64,000 bases of DNA from Parabacteroides sp. PF5-9 (GTDB lineage: Bacteria; Bacteroidota; Bacteroidia; Bacteroidales; Tannerellaceae): assembly GCF_029893105.1 (NCBI RefSeq), contig NZ_JARXWG010000019.1:1-64000 (forward strand). The letters run 5' to 3'. A program made the translations under genes and the position numbers. Below, in pieces: positions 1 through 8,366 of this stretch. The notes beneath the pieces were generated by a model. That model saw only the letters and a list, made by a program, of their open reading frames with translations, made no database searches and was not told where the DNA came from. Position 1 is the first letter of the stretch, and each line of letters begins with the position of its first letter.

Positions 1-116
1 CAAAATGACAACCTTGTTAGGGATGAGTTTTGGTTGTGTCAACTTTTATAGTAAACAGTGACGAAATGTGACAACCAATTTTAGGATAAGTCAAAATTCG
101 AGAGATAAATTCGTTT

Positions 117-204
117 GACAATTGTCGGACGATCATTCGATAACTGTCAAACGATCGTTCGACAGATGTGAAATGATCGTTCGACAATTGTCAAACGATT
201 CTTT
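117..204. repeat. 22-bp-period palindromic repeat array (copy 1)
   Basis: Four units begin at 117, 139, 161 and 183, exactly 22 bp apart. Each carries a variant of GACAATTGTC followed by a variant of AAACGATCGTTC, both palindromic or nearly so. Units differ by several substitutions, so this is a diverged array. It lies about 190 bp upstream of the first gene of the propeller/terpenoid island. A regulator-binding array is one possible role; a non-functional intergenic repeat is another. Confidence 0.75.
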
Positions 205-336
205 TATAAGACAAATATCCCAATAAATCCCTGAAGATTTTGACTTTTCGCACGAATAATGCAAACCGTATAAGTTTAAAGCAATGCAGATAACTATTTT
301 TATGGGATAAGCGATAGCAAATCTATCAGTTACCCT

Positions 337-344
337 TATATTTG
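337..344 (+). promoter_or_regulatory. Bacteroidetes-type -7 box (TATATTTG)
   Basis: TATATTTG matches the Bacteroidetes -7 consensus TAnnTTTG and lies about 50 bp upstream of the first propeller gene. No clear TTTG -33 box is seen 19-21 bp upstream, so the assignment rests on the -7 element alone. Confidence 0.45.
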
Positions 345-395
345 CATAGCTATGGATTTTTTTTGGAGACTTTGAAAATTTAAAATGGAAGAAAT

Positions 396-1600
396 ATGAA
401 AAAACTAACGATCGTTTTGCTATCCCTTTTACCGTTTAGTCTGTGTGCGCAGGATATTATCCAGTGGCGTGGAACTGATCGTACCGGAATCTATAAAGAG
501 ACCGGTTTGTTAAAATCATGGTCGGCTGACGGCCCTGCCCTGTTATGGCATTACGACGATTTGGGAGAGGGACATTCTTCTGTTGCTGTTTCAGCGGATA
601 AAATTTATATGACTGGCCTGACCGGTGTACTGGGTATTTATATGTATTCGATCTGACCGGGAAACTACTGAACAAAAAAAGTTATGGTGCGGAGTGGAGT
701 GTGAATTATAACGGCTCACGTGGTACTCCTACGATTAGTGAAGGTAAAATCTATATTTATACCGGCACAGGTCATCTGGTCTGTATGGATGAAAAAACAT
801 TGGATATCCTTTGGCAGAAGAGTATCGAAAAGGACTTCAATGCTTCCAATATCCGGTGGGGAGTTAATGAATCCCCTTTGGTTATCGGAGAAAAAGTGAT
901 TATTACTCCGGGTGGAAAAGAACAGAATGTGGTTGCATTAAACAAAAATAACGGGACACTCATCTGGCAATGTGCGGCCGAGGGGGATTTATCGGCTTAT
1001 TGTTCACCGCTTTATATTGCCGATCAACAGGTACCGTTGCTTGTGACGATGACAGAAAAACATATTTTGGGGATTAATGCGGATTCAGGAGAAAAGATAT
1101 GGTCGTATCCTTATTATAACCAGCGGAATATTCATCCGAACACCCCTGTGTACAGCAACAATCTGTTATTGTGTACGTCGGGTTATGGCAAAGGTTCGGT
1201 TATGTTGCGATTGACCAATGGTGGCCGAGGTGTAGAGAAAGTATGGGAAAATACGCAGTTCGATTCAAAAACAGGAGGAGTGGTCAAAATAGGTGATTAT
1301 GTTTACGGATCAGGAGATAACAATAAGTATTGGTTTTGCCTGGATTGGAAAACAGATGAACAAAAATACAAAGATCGGACGATAGGGATCGGTGCGGTAA
1401 TTGCAGCCGACGGTATGCTTTATTGTTATTCTGAAAAAGGAGAAATGGCATTAGTAAAAGCAACGCCTGAAAAATTTGATCTGATCAGTAAATATCCCAT
1501 AACGATGGGAACCGAGCAACATTGGGCACATCCGGTGATCTATAAAGGAATACTTTTTGTCAGACATGGCAATACGTTGATGGCCTACCGGATTAAATAG
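396..1600 (+). pseudogene. PQQ-like beta-propeller protein, frameshifted
   Basis: A secreted PQQ-like (BamB/quinoprotein-type) beta-propeller protein broken by one frameshift. The first frame (396-656) has a signal peptide ending at C-A-Q, then the family N-terminal pattern WRG-x-DRTGIY-x-ETGLL. The rest continues in another frame to 1600 and ends with the family C-terminal motif EQHWAHPVIYKG and MAYRIK. Against the intact paralogue at 10121, one base appears to be missing within about 621-634; restoring it gives about 401 residues, like the 399- and 404-residue paralogues. No alternative start would rescue a secreted second half. It could be a true pseudogene, phase variation or an assembly error. 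It heads a long co-directional gene run. Whether the propeller binds PQQ cannot be told from sequence. Confidence 0.8.
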
Positions 1601-1681
1601 TTTAAAGTCTACGGTTCTACTTCAAGGCTCCGTTTTGCTTGGATAATAAATAATCGAATGACTAAAACAAAAGGGGAGGTA

Positions 1682-2497
1682 ATGAAAGAGAAATTTGTTT
1701 TGTGTGTATTTGGTATGCTCATAGGGCATTCACTTTGGGGACAAAAAGATATTTCCGGTCTGGTTCTTTCCGGATCGGGTAAAAGACCTATTGAATATGT
1801 TAATATTGGCATTGTGGGTAAAAATGTTGGAACCGTCACCAATGAAAAGGGAGAATTCGACCTATTCCTGGAATCCCGATATGAAAATGATTCTCTCTTG
1901 TTTTCATGTATTGGTTATGAGCCTTATGTTGCTGAAATATCCGAAATAAGAGAAGGAGAAACTATTTTTCTGAAAGAGATGGCTTACAATCTTGGAGAAG
2001 TGGAGGTTAGGCCAAAAGTATTTAAGGAGAGTCTATTAGGGGTTAAAACAACGTCTAAGTCAATAAGTGCGGGATTTCAACACAATATGCTTGGTTATGA
2101 ATGTGGTATACTGATGCAAGTAAAAAAGAGTGCCATACTCAAAAAAGTAAATATCAATGTGTCGTCATGTTCATACGACACGATATTCTATCGTCTGAAT
2201 GTATACCGTGTTAAAGATGAGAAGACTTTTGAAAATATCCTACGAAAACCGATCTATATAAGCGCCTCAAAAGAGTTACTTGAAGACACTTTTTCGGTTG
2301 ATCTGATGCCGCATGATATTACAGTTGATGGAGATTTCCTTGTTACATTAGAACACATCAAAGACTTAGGAGAAGGAGAACTTGTCTTTTGTTCAAGCAA
2401 GAAGCATACGACATATTTTAGAAAAACAAGTCAGGGAGAGTGGCAGACGGCTCCTGTTGGAGTCAGTATTAGTGTGGTAGTAGATGTTGAAAAATAA
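1682..2497 (+). CDS. Secreted protein with carboxypeptidase-regulatory-like domain
   Basis: Exported protein of about 271 residues. The start at 1682 places a signal peptide at the N-terminus, ending at L-W-G-Q, and sits after a GGGGAGG tract; an upstream in-frame ATG at 1658 would add eight polar residues before the signal. Residues about 22-105 look like a CarboxypepD_reg-like beta-sandwich (KDISGLV..., VNIGI..., GTVTNEKGEFDL, FSCIGYEP), the domain that begins many Bacteroidetes outer-membrane proteins. No TonB plug or barrel follows; the remaining ~160 residues look like beta-rich sequence of unknown function. It lies between two propeller genes and overlaps the upstream open frame of the next by a few bases, so co-transcription is likely. 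The role is unknown; surface or envelope structure is the most that can be inferred. Confidence 0.7.
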   Translation: MKEKFVLCVFGMLIGHSLWGQKDISGLVLSGSGKRPIEYVNIGIVGKNVGTVTNEKGEFDLFLESRYENDSLLFSCIGYEPYVAEISEIREGETIFLKEMAYNLGEVEVRPKVFKESLLGVKTTSKSISAGFQHNMLGYECGILMQVKKSAILKKVNINVSSCSYDTIFYRLNVYRVKDEKTFENILRKPIYISASKELLEDTFSVDLMPHDITVDGDFLVTLEHIKDLGEGELVFCSSKKHTTYFRKTSQGEWQTAPVGVSISVVVDVEK

Positions 2498-2531
2498 GAA
2501 AAGAGAAATCGTATTCATACAAGAACGGCAA

Positions 2532-3821
2532 ATGAAAATAAAATCCCTGGAGATTGAAAAATACAAAATGTACGGCTTAGTCATGCTTATTGCATGGATC
2601 ATCTGTGGTCAAATGCATGCACAATTGTCGAACGGTTGGAGAGGACCTGACCGAAATGGAATTTATCAGGAGACGGGACTGCTTAAAAAGTGGCCGGAAG
2701 AAGGAGTTCCCTTGCTTTGGAGTGTTAATAATGCAGGAAAAGGATATTCCAGCCCTGTCGTTGTCGGGAATAAGATTTTTGTAACCGGCATGGATATTGA
2801 AGAGAAGAATGAAATACTCACTGCGTACACCATTGACGGGAAACAACTTTATCAGGTAAAATATGGTAAACCCTGGTCGCAGTCTTATCCGGAGACCCGT
2901 ACTACCCCGATGGTCGTAGAGGATCGGGTTTATGTGATCAGCGGTATAGGTGAGATTGTTTGCATGCAGGTAAATGACGGGAGTATCTGTTGGTCTGTCA
3001 ATGGGAATGAAAAATTCGGTGCAAAAACGAATACATGGGGTATCTCAGAATCGCCTCTTGTCTTTGACAATAAAGTGATATTTACTCCCGGAGGAGATCA
3101 GACGACGATGGTTGCTCTGGATGCCCTGACCGGAGAAACAATTTGGACAACACCTTCGTTGAACGACCTCTGTTCGCATGTCTCTCCACTTCTAATTGTC
3201 CACAACGGGCGAAAACTGATTATTGGATTTTCCGAGGATTATCTGTATGCCGTACATCCCGAAACAGGTGAGATGTTATGGCAATATAATGACTGGGATT
3301 TTGTAGCCGAGAGAGGTATGGATGGAATATGCATCAATACGCCTCTTTATAAAGACGGACGTCTGTTTATCAGTAATGCCTACGAAATGCGCTCCCATAT
3401 GCTGGAATTGAATGAAGACGGATCGGCTGTCCGGACACTTTGGCGGAATGATGATTTAAGTGTTCATACCGGTGGAATGGTGCTGGTCGATCATATTATT
3501 TATGGCTCAAACTGGTTCAACAACAATAGCGGCAATTGGGTTGCCGTCGATTGGAATACAGGCGCAACAACCTATAAGGCTTCATGGCCCGGAGGAGGGA
3601 GCAAAGGATCTGTGATTACTGCGGATAAGATGCTTTATTGTTATGAAGAGCGGCGGGGAACAGTCGCATTGGTAAAGCCCAATGCCGGGGGATTGGATAT
3701 TGTCAGTCAGTTCCGTATAAGAGAAGGTGAAGGGCCGCATTGGTCGCATCCGGTAATCGATCATGGAGTTTTGTATATACGGCATGGAAGTGCTCTGATG
3801 GCCTATAAGATTAAAGAATAA
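2532..3821 (+). CDS. Secreted PQQ-like beta-propeller protein
   Basis: A PQQ-like beta-propeller of about 429 residues, intact. The ATG at 2532 is preferred because it gives a conventional signal peptide (hydrophobic stretch ending M-H-A-Q); the open frame extends back to 2484, and 2568 is also possible. It begins with GWRGPDRNGIYQETGLL and shows repeated propeller-blade motifs of the type A-L-D-A-L-T-G-E-T-I-W and V-H-P-E-T-G-E-M-L-W, ending GPHWSHPVI and RHGSALMAYKIK. It is most like the gene at 30605 at the other end of the island and forms a subgroup distinct from the 396/10121/11351 type. It probably acts in the periplasm. These folds may be enzymes (quinoproteins) or scaffolds (BamB-like); no catalytic assignment is made. 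Confidence 0.85.
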   Translation: MKIKSLEIEKYKMYGLVMLIAWIICGQMHAQLSNGWRGPDRNGIYQETGLLKKWPEEGVPLLWSVNNAGKGYSSPVVVGNKIFVTGMDIEEKNEILTAYTIDGKQLYQVKYGKPWSQSYPETRTTPMVVEDRVYVISGIGEIVCMQVNDGSICWSVNGNEKFGAKTNTWGISESPLVFDNKVIFTPGGDQTTMVALDALTGETIWTTPSLNDLCSHVSPLLIVHNGRKLIIGFSEDYLYAVHPETGEMLWQYNDWDFVAERGMDGICINTPLYKDGRLFISNAYEMRSHMLELNEDGSAVRTLWRNDDLSVHTGGMVLVDHIIYGSNWFNNNSGNWVAVDWNTGATTYKASWPGGGSKGSVITADKMLYCYEERRGTVALVKPNAGGLDIVSQFRIREGEGPHWSHPVIDHGVLYIRHGSALMAYKIKE

Positions 3822-3993
3822 GATCCCAAATATGAATTAAAACTATTGCGGGTATCTGCCGATTGAAACCTTAGATTAATCCTGTATTCGTGATAAGTCC
3901 TGTTTTTTTCGTTTTCACGAAAGATCATGAAGATTTGTAGTATATTTTTTTAAAATTTGTAAACGAATAATTTCGTTTTATTATCATCATACA

Positions 3994-4704
3994 ATGCGAG
4001 ACAAAAGAGTGACTATATGTGCATGTGCTTCACGATCGTTTATCGATAAAAATAAAGTAGGCGAAATTGCGGAAGCCATGAAAAGTGAGGGTTATCTTGT
4101 AACGATAATTCCCGATCTGTGTCGGATGATCATGCAGTCGTCTGCCGGATTAAGTGAGATCGCCTCGCATACGATATGTGCCTGTTATCCGCGCGCAGTA
4201 CATGCATTGTTTCAAACACAAGACATCGTTCCTGAGAAAATCGTTGATATACGTAATTCATCCATTCAGGAGATATGTAGTCAGCTAAATATAATCGTTG
4301 AGGAACAGAATCGATCCGGTAACGACCTGTTTATGGATGAAATCGGTGCATTCCCGGTAGAAACAGGCAGAGATGCCTGGTATCCGGTGATTGATAAAGA
4401 CAAATGTAGTGAGTGTGAAAAATGTCATGACTTCTGTTTGTTCGGAGTCTACTCCAATGAAGGAGGGCGGGTAAGAGTGACACAGCCACAAAACTGCAAA
4501 AATAATTGTCCGGCTTGTGCCCGTATTTGTCCCTCTAAAGCGATAATTTTTCCGAAATATGAGAAATCACCGATTAACGGAGGATTACAGGATGAAGAAC
4601 AGGCCTTGGCGCTGGATACGAAGAAAGTTTATGCAGACGCTTTACGTATGCGTTTGGAACAACGCAGGGCCAGTGTTTCCCTGTTAAAAAGAGACAACAA
4701 ATGA
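3994..4704 (+). CDS. Cytoplasmic protein with two [4Fe-4S] ferredoxin motifs
   Basis: 236 residues, no signal peptide. Residues 1-110 form a Rossmann-like domain with extra cysteines (C9, C11, C43, C62, C64), reminiscent of iron-sulfur electron-transfer proteins of the HdrA/delta-subunit kind, but I cannot name the family. Residues 138-179 hold two ferredoxin-type clusters: C138-x2-C141-x2-C144-x3-C148 and C168-x3-C172-x2-C175-x3-C179-P. The gene overlaps the next (radical SAM) by 4 bp (ATGA), so it starts a tight operon 3994-10087 and probably supplies low-potential electrons to the radical SAM enzyme or to another redox step in that pathway. Partner identity is inference from overlap and order. 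Confidence 0.75.
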   Translation: MRDKRVTICACASRSFIDKNKVGEIAEAMKSEGYLVTIIPDLCRMIMQSSAGLSEIASHTICACYPRAVHALFQTQDIVPEKIVDIRNSSIQEICSQLNIIVEEQNRSGNDLFMDEIGAFPVETGRDAWYPVIDKDKCSECEKCHDFCLFGVYSNEGGRVRVTQPQNCKNNCPACARICPSKAIIFPKYEKSPINGGLQDEEQALALDTKKVYADALRMRLEQRRASVSLLKRDNK

Positions 4705-5918
4705 GATTTAAAGACTATATAGCTACGGCAAATGCTGCGTTACGTGTACCACGGGAATGTTCCCCCCGGTTGGTATGGAAATTTATGTATAACTTCGGTT
4801 GGCAGAGCATGCGCAATATCAACCGTTTTGAGAAGCGGCAGGAGCGGGGAGAGCCCTTTTTTCCGGCTTTTGTCATGATCTCTATTACGGAAAGCTGTAA
4901 TCTGGCTTGCAGTGGTTGTTGGGTAACGACTGGAGGTAAAAGGGCTTTGACACCTGAGCAGTTGGATGGTATTATTACGGAATGTAAGAAAAAAGGTTCG
5001 TTCTTTTTCGGCATCTTTGGTGGAGAACCATTGATGTATAAAGGACTGTTGGATATTTTTGAGAAACATTCCGAATGTTATTTTCAACTGTTTACCAATG
5101 GGATCCTGATTACGGATGAGGTCGCTATGCGATTGAAGAAATTGGGAAATGTGACTCCGTTGATCAGTATTGAAGGATTGGAAGAGGAGAGCGATCTGCG
5201 TCGTGGAAAGAGTGAAGTGTTTAAACGGACACTTTCCGGAGTACGCGCATGCCGAAAAGCTAAATTGATCTTCGGTGCTTCCGCCAGTATATGTAAAAGT
5301 AATTATAACGACCTGGTCAATCGTAAATATATCGAGCAAATAGCGAAAGAAGGTGCTCATTATTTATGGTACTATATTTATCGTCCGGTAGGGGCGAATC
5401 CGAATACGGAAAATGCGTTGGATAAGGAGCAGATATTGGCTTTTCGCCGCTTTATTGTGGAGCAGCGCAAGAATGCGCCATTGTTTATTATCGAAACGTA
5501 TTGGGATGCCAAAGGGAATGCGCTTTGTCCGGGGGCAACGGGCATGAGTCATCATATTTCGCCCTCCGGAGGTGTTGAGTTTTGTCCGCCGTTGCAAATG
5601 GCGAAGGAATTTATCAACAAAGACGCGTCCAATCTGGTGGATATTTTTGAGAATTCGGAGTTCTTGGCTGGTTTCCGACGGATGACATCCGAAAGTTCCC
5701 GGGGATGTATCCTGTTGGAAGATCCGCAGAAGATGGTCGATTTTCTGATACAACATCAGGCGATTGATACCACCAGCCGCGGTGTCGTACTGGAAGAGTA
5801 TAAAAAGATGACCCCTATCGCAGGACATCATCTGGAGGGAGAGGAAATCCCGGAAGAGAATGTGTTCTATCGACTGGTCAAGAAAAAATATTTCTTTGGG
5901 TTTGGTGCATACGGATAA
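4701..5918 (+). CDS. Radical SAM enzyme of the terpenoid operon
   Basis: 405-residue radical SAM protein. The SAM-cluster motif C66-NLA-C70-SG-C73 is intact and is followed by the GGEP motif that contacts SAM methionine. Further cysteines in the C-terminal half (C-P-G near residue 275, F-C-P-P near 293, G-C-I-L) could bind an auxiliary cluster as in SPASM/Twitch proteins. It overlaps the ferredoxin-like gene by 4 bp and sits 11 bp before the polyprenyl synthase gene. Established parallels are HpnH, a radical SAM enzyme that acts on hopene, and other lipid-modifying members; context suggests a polyprenyl or cyclised terpenoid substrate here. The reaction is not deducible from sequence. Confidence 0.8.
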   Translation: MRFKDYIATANAALRVPRECSPRLVWKFMYNFGWQSMRNINRFEKRQERGEPFFPAFVMISITESCNLACSGCWVTTGGKRALTPEQLDGIITECKKKGSFFFGIFGGEPLMYKGLLDIFEKHSECYFQLFTNGILITDEVAMRLKKLGNVTPLISIEGLEEESDLRRGKSEVFKRTLSGVRACRKAKLIFGASASICKSNYNDLVNRKYIEQIAKEGAHYLWYYIYRPVGANPNTENALDKEQILAFRRFIVEQRKNAPLFIIETYWDAKGNALCPGATGMSHHISPSGGVEFCPPLQMAKEFINKDASNLVDIFENSEFLAGFRRMTSESSRGCILLEDPQKMVDFLIQHQAIDTTSRGVVLEEYKKMTPIAGHHLEGEEIPEENVFYRLVKKKYFFGFGAYG

Positions 5919-5929
5919 AATGAAGGTTT

Positions 5930-7483
5930 ATGGGAAAAGAACAGATATATAGTGTCCCACAGACGCTAAAAGAACGGACGCTCTTGCGAGGTATGATCAA
6001 CCAGCTCGTGAGCGACCAGCCGCTCGGTCCGCCGTTATCGATGGATAACCTATCTGACCTTGCCGATCAATTGATCCGGGAATGTGGTCTGGATCCGGAA
6101 ACCAAAGGCTGGATCATGGTAGAGATCAATAATAGTGTCTGGCGTGATGTGGTGGCCTCCATCCCTTATGATAAACGTATCTTATTGATACCCGAATGTT
6201 TGTCTCATTCCTCCAAATGTCAGGGGGAAGTGGATGAGTTAGGATTGTTGTGCCATAAATGTAATCGTTGTTCGATTCCTGATTTACAGGAGAAAGCCGA
6301 TAGTCTTGGTATGATGAGTATCGTTGCTGAAGGGTTTACCGCAGTCATGGGATTGATTCAAAGTGGTACAGTAGAGACCGTGATTGGAGTCAGTTGCCTG
6401 GAGTCGCTTGAAAAAGCATTCCCTTTGCTGATAAACAATGCCGTACCCGGTTTGGCTATTCCTTTGAATATAGCCGGTTGCAAAGATACGAATGTCGATG
6501 AAAATTATGTAGCCCAGATGATCAATATGCAATCTGGACGGGAGTTGAAATTACTCGATCATGAACATTTAAAGGCAAAGGTTACCGAATGGTTTACACC
6601 GGAGAACTTAAGCCGTATATTATCAGGAGATAATGACCAGACATCACAGGTCTCAGCCGAATGGCTTGGCGGAGAAGGTAAACGGTGGCGTCCTTATTTA
6701 TTGGCAGCGGTTTATCAGTCATTAAGTGATGAAGAGAACATACCGGAAGAGGTACAATTGGCAGCTATTGCAGTGGAATGTTTTCATAAAGCATCACTGG
6801 TACACGACGATATTCAAGATAATGATTCCATCCGCTATGGAAAACAAACCGTCAATGCGATTTATGGTGATTCTATAGCAATTAATGTGGGCGATATGCT
6901 TTTAGGAGAAGGGTATCGACTGTTGACCCGGTGTGGTCATATGGAGTTACTGAAAGTATCTGCCGAAGCACATATCGCTCTATGTAAGGGGCAGGGTATG
7001 GAACTGGAATGGAGCCGTTCTCCACGGCCGTTGACCATGGACTTTGTACTCGATATTTTCTGTAATAAGACTGTTCCGGCCTTCGATGTTTCATTGATTA
7101 TGGGATTGATTTGTGGTGGTGACGATGAACCGCTTCGGGAGATTCTTCATCAATATTCCAGGGCTTTGGGGATTGGTTATCAGTTGCAGGATGATGTAGA
7201 GGACTTTGAAACCGATCAGCCGCTGGCCTTACGTCCGTCCGCCGTGTTGGCCGTATTGTGCGAACGTCAGGATAAGCCTTTTGTAGAGGCTCTTCTGCAA
7301 ACAGATGATCTGAAAGCTTTTTTGAATCTTCCGGAGCATCAACCGCTGCTTCAGGAGGCGATAGAAGAGGTCAAACAAATGTCTAAACAATATAATAAGC
7401 AAGCATTAGAGGCTTTGCAAGAGATTGGAAATATGGAGCTGAAACGCTTGCTTTTCCGTGTGACAAAGCGGATATTGAAATAG
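5930..7483 (+). CDS. DUF116 - polyprenyl diphosphate synthase fusion
   Basis: 517-residue two-domain protein. Residues about 55-200 match the DUF116 pattern: L-I-P-E-C90, then C97, a CxxCxxC-like set C108, C111, C114, the motif A-E-G-F-T-A-V and V-I-G-V-S-C156. These cysteines suggest metal or cluster binding. Residues about 215-515 form a class I trans-isoprenyl diphosphate synthase: G-K-R-W-R-P at 250-255, first aspartate-rich motif DDIQD at 293-297 and second DDVED at 421-425, all intact, so it should extend allylic diphosphates with isopentenyl diphosphate. The residue five before the first Asp is Ala, compatible with products of C20 or longer, but this is a weak predictor. It lies directly between the radical SAM gene and the cyclase-like genes, giving the operon its substrate-forming step. 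Confidence 0.85.
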   Translation: MGKEQIYSVPQTLKERTLLRGMINQLVSDQPLGPPLSMDNLSDLADQLIRECGLDPETKGWIMVEINNSVWRDVVASIPYDKRILLIPECLSHSSKCQGEVDELGLLCHKCNRCSIPDLQEKADSLGMMSIVAEGFTAVMGLIQSGTVETVIGVSCLESLEKAFPLLINNAVPGLAIPLNIAGCKDTNVDENYVAQMINMQSGRELKLLDHEHLKAKVTEWFTPENLSRILSGDNDQTSQVSAEWLGGEGKRWRPYLLAAVYQSLSDEENIPEEVQLAAIAVECFHKASLVHDDIQDNDSIRYGKQTVNAIYGDSIAINVGDMLLGEGYRLLTRCGHMELLKVSAEAHIALCKGQGMELEWSRSPRPLTMDFVLDIFCNKTVPAFDVSLIMGLICGGDDEPLREILHQYSRALGIGYQLQDDVEDFETDQPLALRPSAVLAVLCERQDKPFVEALLQTDDLKAFLNLPEHQPLLQEAIEEVKQMSKQYNKQALEALQEIGNMELKRLLFRVTKRILK

Positions 7484-7493
7484 GAACAGATCA

Positions 7494-8366
7494 ATGAAAG
7501 AGACGTTATCCATCAAATTATTCAATACCCTGCAAAAAGGGAAAGAGCAGCTGGGGAAAGAGGCGCTCCGACGGGTATTGGGTTTTGTTGAGTCGCAACG
7601 GACGACTGATGATACGTTTGTCAATAAAAACGGACAGGAAGATTTATATTACACCCTGTTTGGCTGGATGTTATCCTATACGCTGGGGCTTCGTTTACAA
7701 CTTCCTAAGGCAACAGCCTATCTGGAAAAGCAGCAGCCTGATGATATGGATCTTATCCATTATGCCGCTTATATGCGTTGCCGGATGTTGTACCGTTTAT
7801 TTAAGGATGGAAAAGTCGGTTATTTATTGAATTCTATTTTTTCGACTTCAGTGAAGGCATTAAATAAATTCTCCGGTTTGCCGAACAATGATATGTTTTC
7901 TCCTTATACGCAGTTTATTTACTTGTCTTTGTTGGAAGATACCCGGCAGACAGTGAGAAACAAAAAGGAGTTTATAGATGCATTGGATGGGTATCGAGTA
8001 GCCGGAGGTGGTTTTGCCAATCTGGAAGGTTCGGCTACTGCAACAACTAATGCTACGGTTGCAGCCCTGGCTGTACTTGGACAATTGAATGGGTATAAGG
8101 CGAATAGAGATGTTGATTGTTTGCGTGGTTTACAGGAAGAATCAGGTGGGTTTTGTGCAACACCTGGAGCTCCGTTACCTGACGTTTTGTCAACCGCAAC
8201 CGCTTTATTTGTCTTAAATGCTTACGGTATGGAACCGATATATTCTCCTCGCGACTTTATTGAAGCGCATTGGTTGGATTCAGGAGGTTTTTCTGCTACT
8301 CTTTTGGAGTCAGTGAGTGATGTTGAATATACTTTTTACGGACTATTAATATTAGGCATATTATGA
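7494..8366 (+). CDS. Prenyltransferase/squalene-cyclase-like alpha/alpha toroid protein
   Basis: 290 residues with repeats typical of the prenyltransferase/squalene-oxidase superfamily: G-G-G-F-A-N-L-E-G-S near residue 165, LQEESGGF near residue 210 and L-D-S-G-G-F near residue 262. No DxDD protonation motif and no clear zinc ligands of protein prenyltransferases are seen, so it may be non-catalytic or a half-toroid. It starts 10 bp after the polyprenyl synthase and overlaps the following cyclase by 4 bp, implying coupled translation and possibly a heteromeric cyclase. No signal peptide. An independent catalytic function cannot be excluded. Confidence 0.7.
   Translation: MKETLSIKLFNTLQKGKEQLGKEALRRVLGFVESQRTTDDTFVNKNGQEDLYYTLFGWMLSYTLGLRLQLPKATAYLEKQQPDDMDLIHYAAYMRCRMLYRLFKDGKVGYLLNSIFSTSVKALNKFSGLPNNDMFSPYTQFIYLSLLEDTRQTVRNKKEFIDALDGYRVAGGGFANLEGSATATTNATVAALAVLGQLNGYKANRDVDCLRGLQEESGGFCATPGAPLPDVLSTATALFVLNAYGMEPIYSPRDFIEAHWLDSGGFSATLLESVSDVEYTFYGLLILGIL

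Noticed and set aside
117-204. CRISPR-like array
   Set aside because: Units are adjacent 22-bp palindromic variants without constant repeats and unique spacers, and no cas genes are present. The same applies to 31997-32106 and 61766-61875.
4740-5360. 206-residue open frame antisense to the radical SAM gene
   Set aside because: It is a shadow of the radical SAM gene, with no domain and no expression context.
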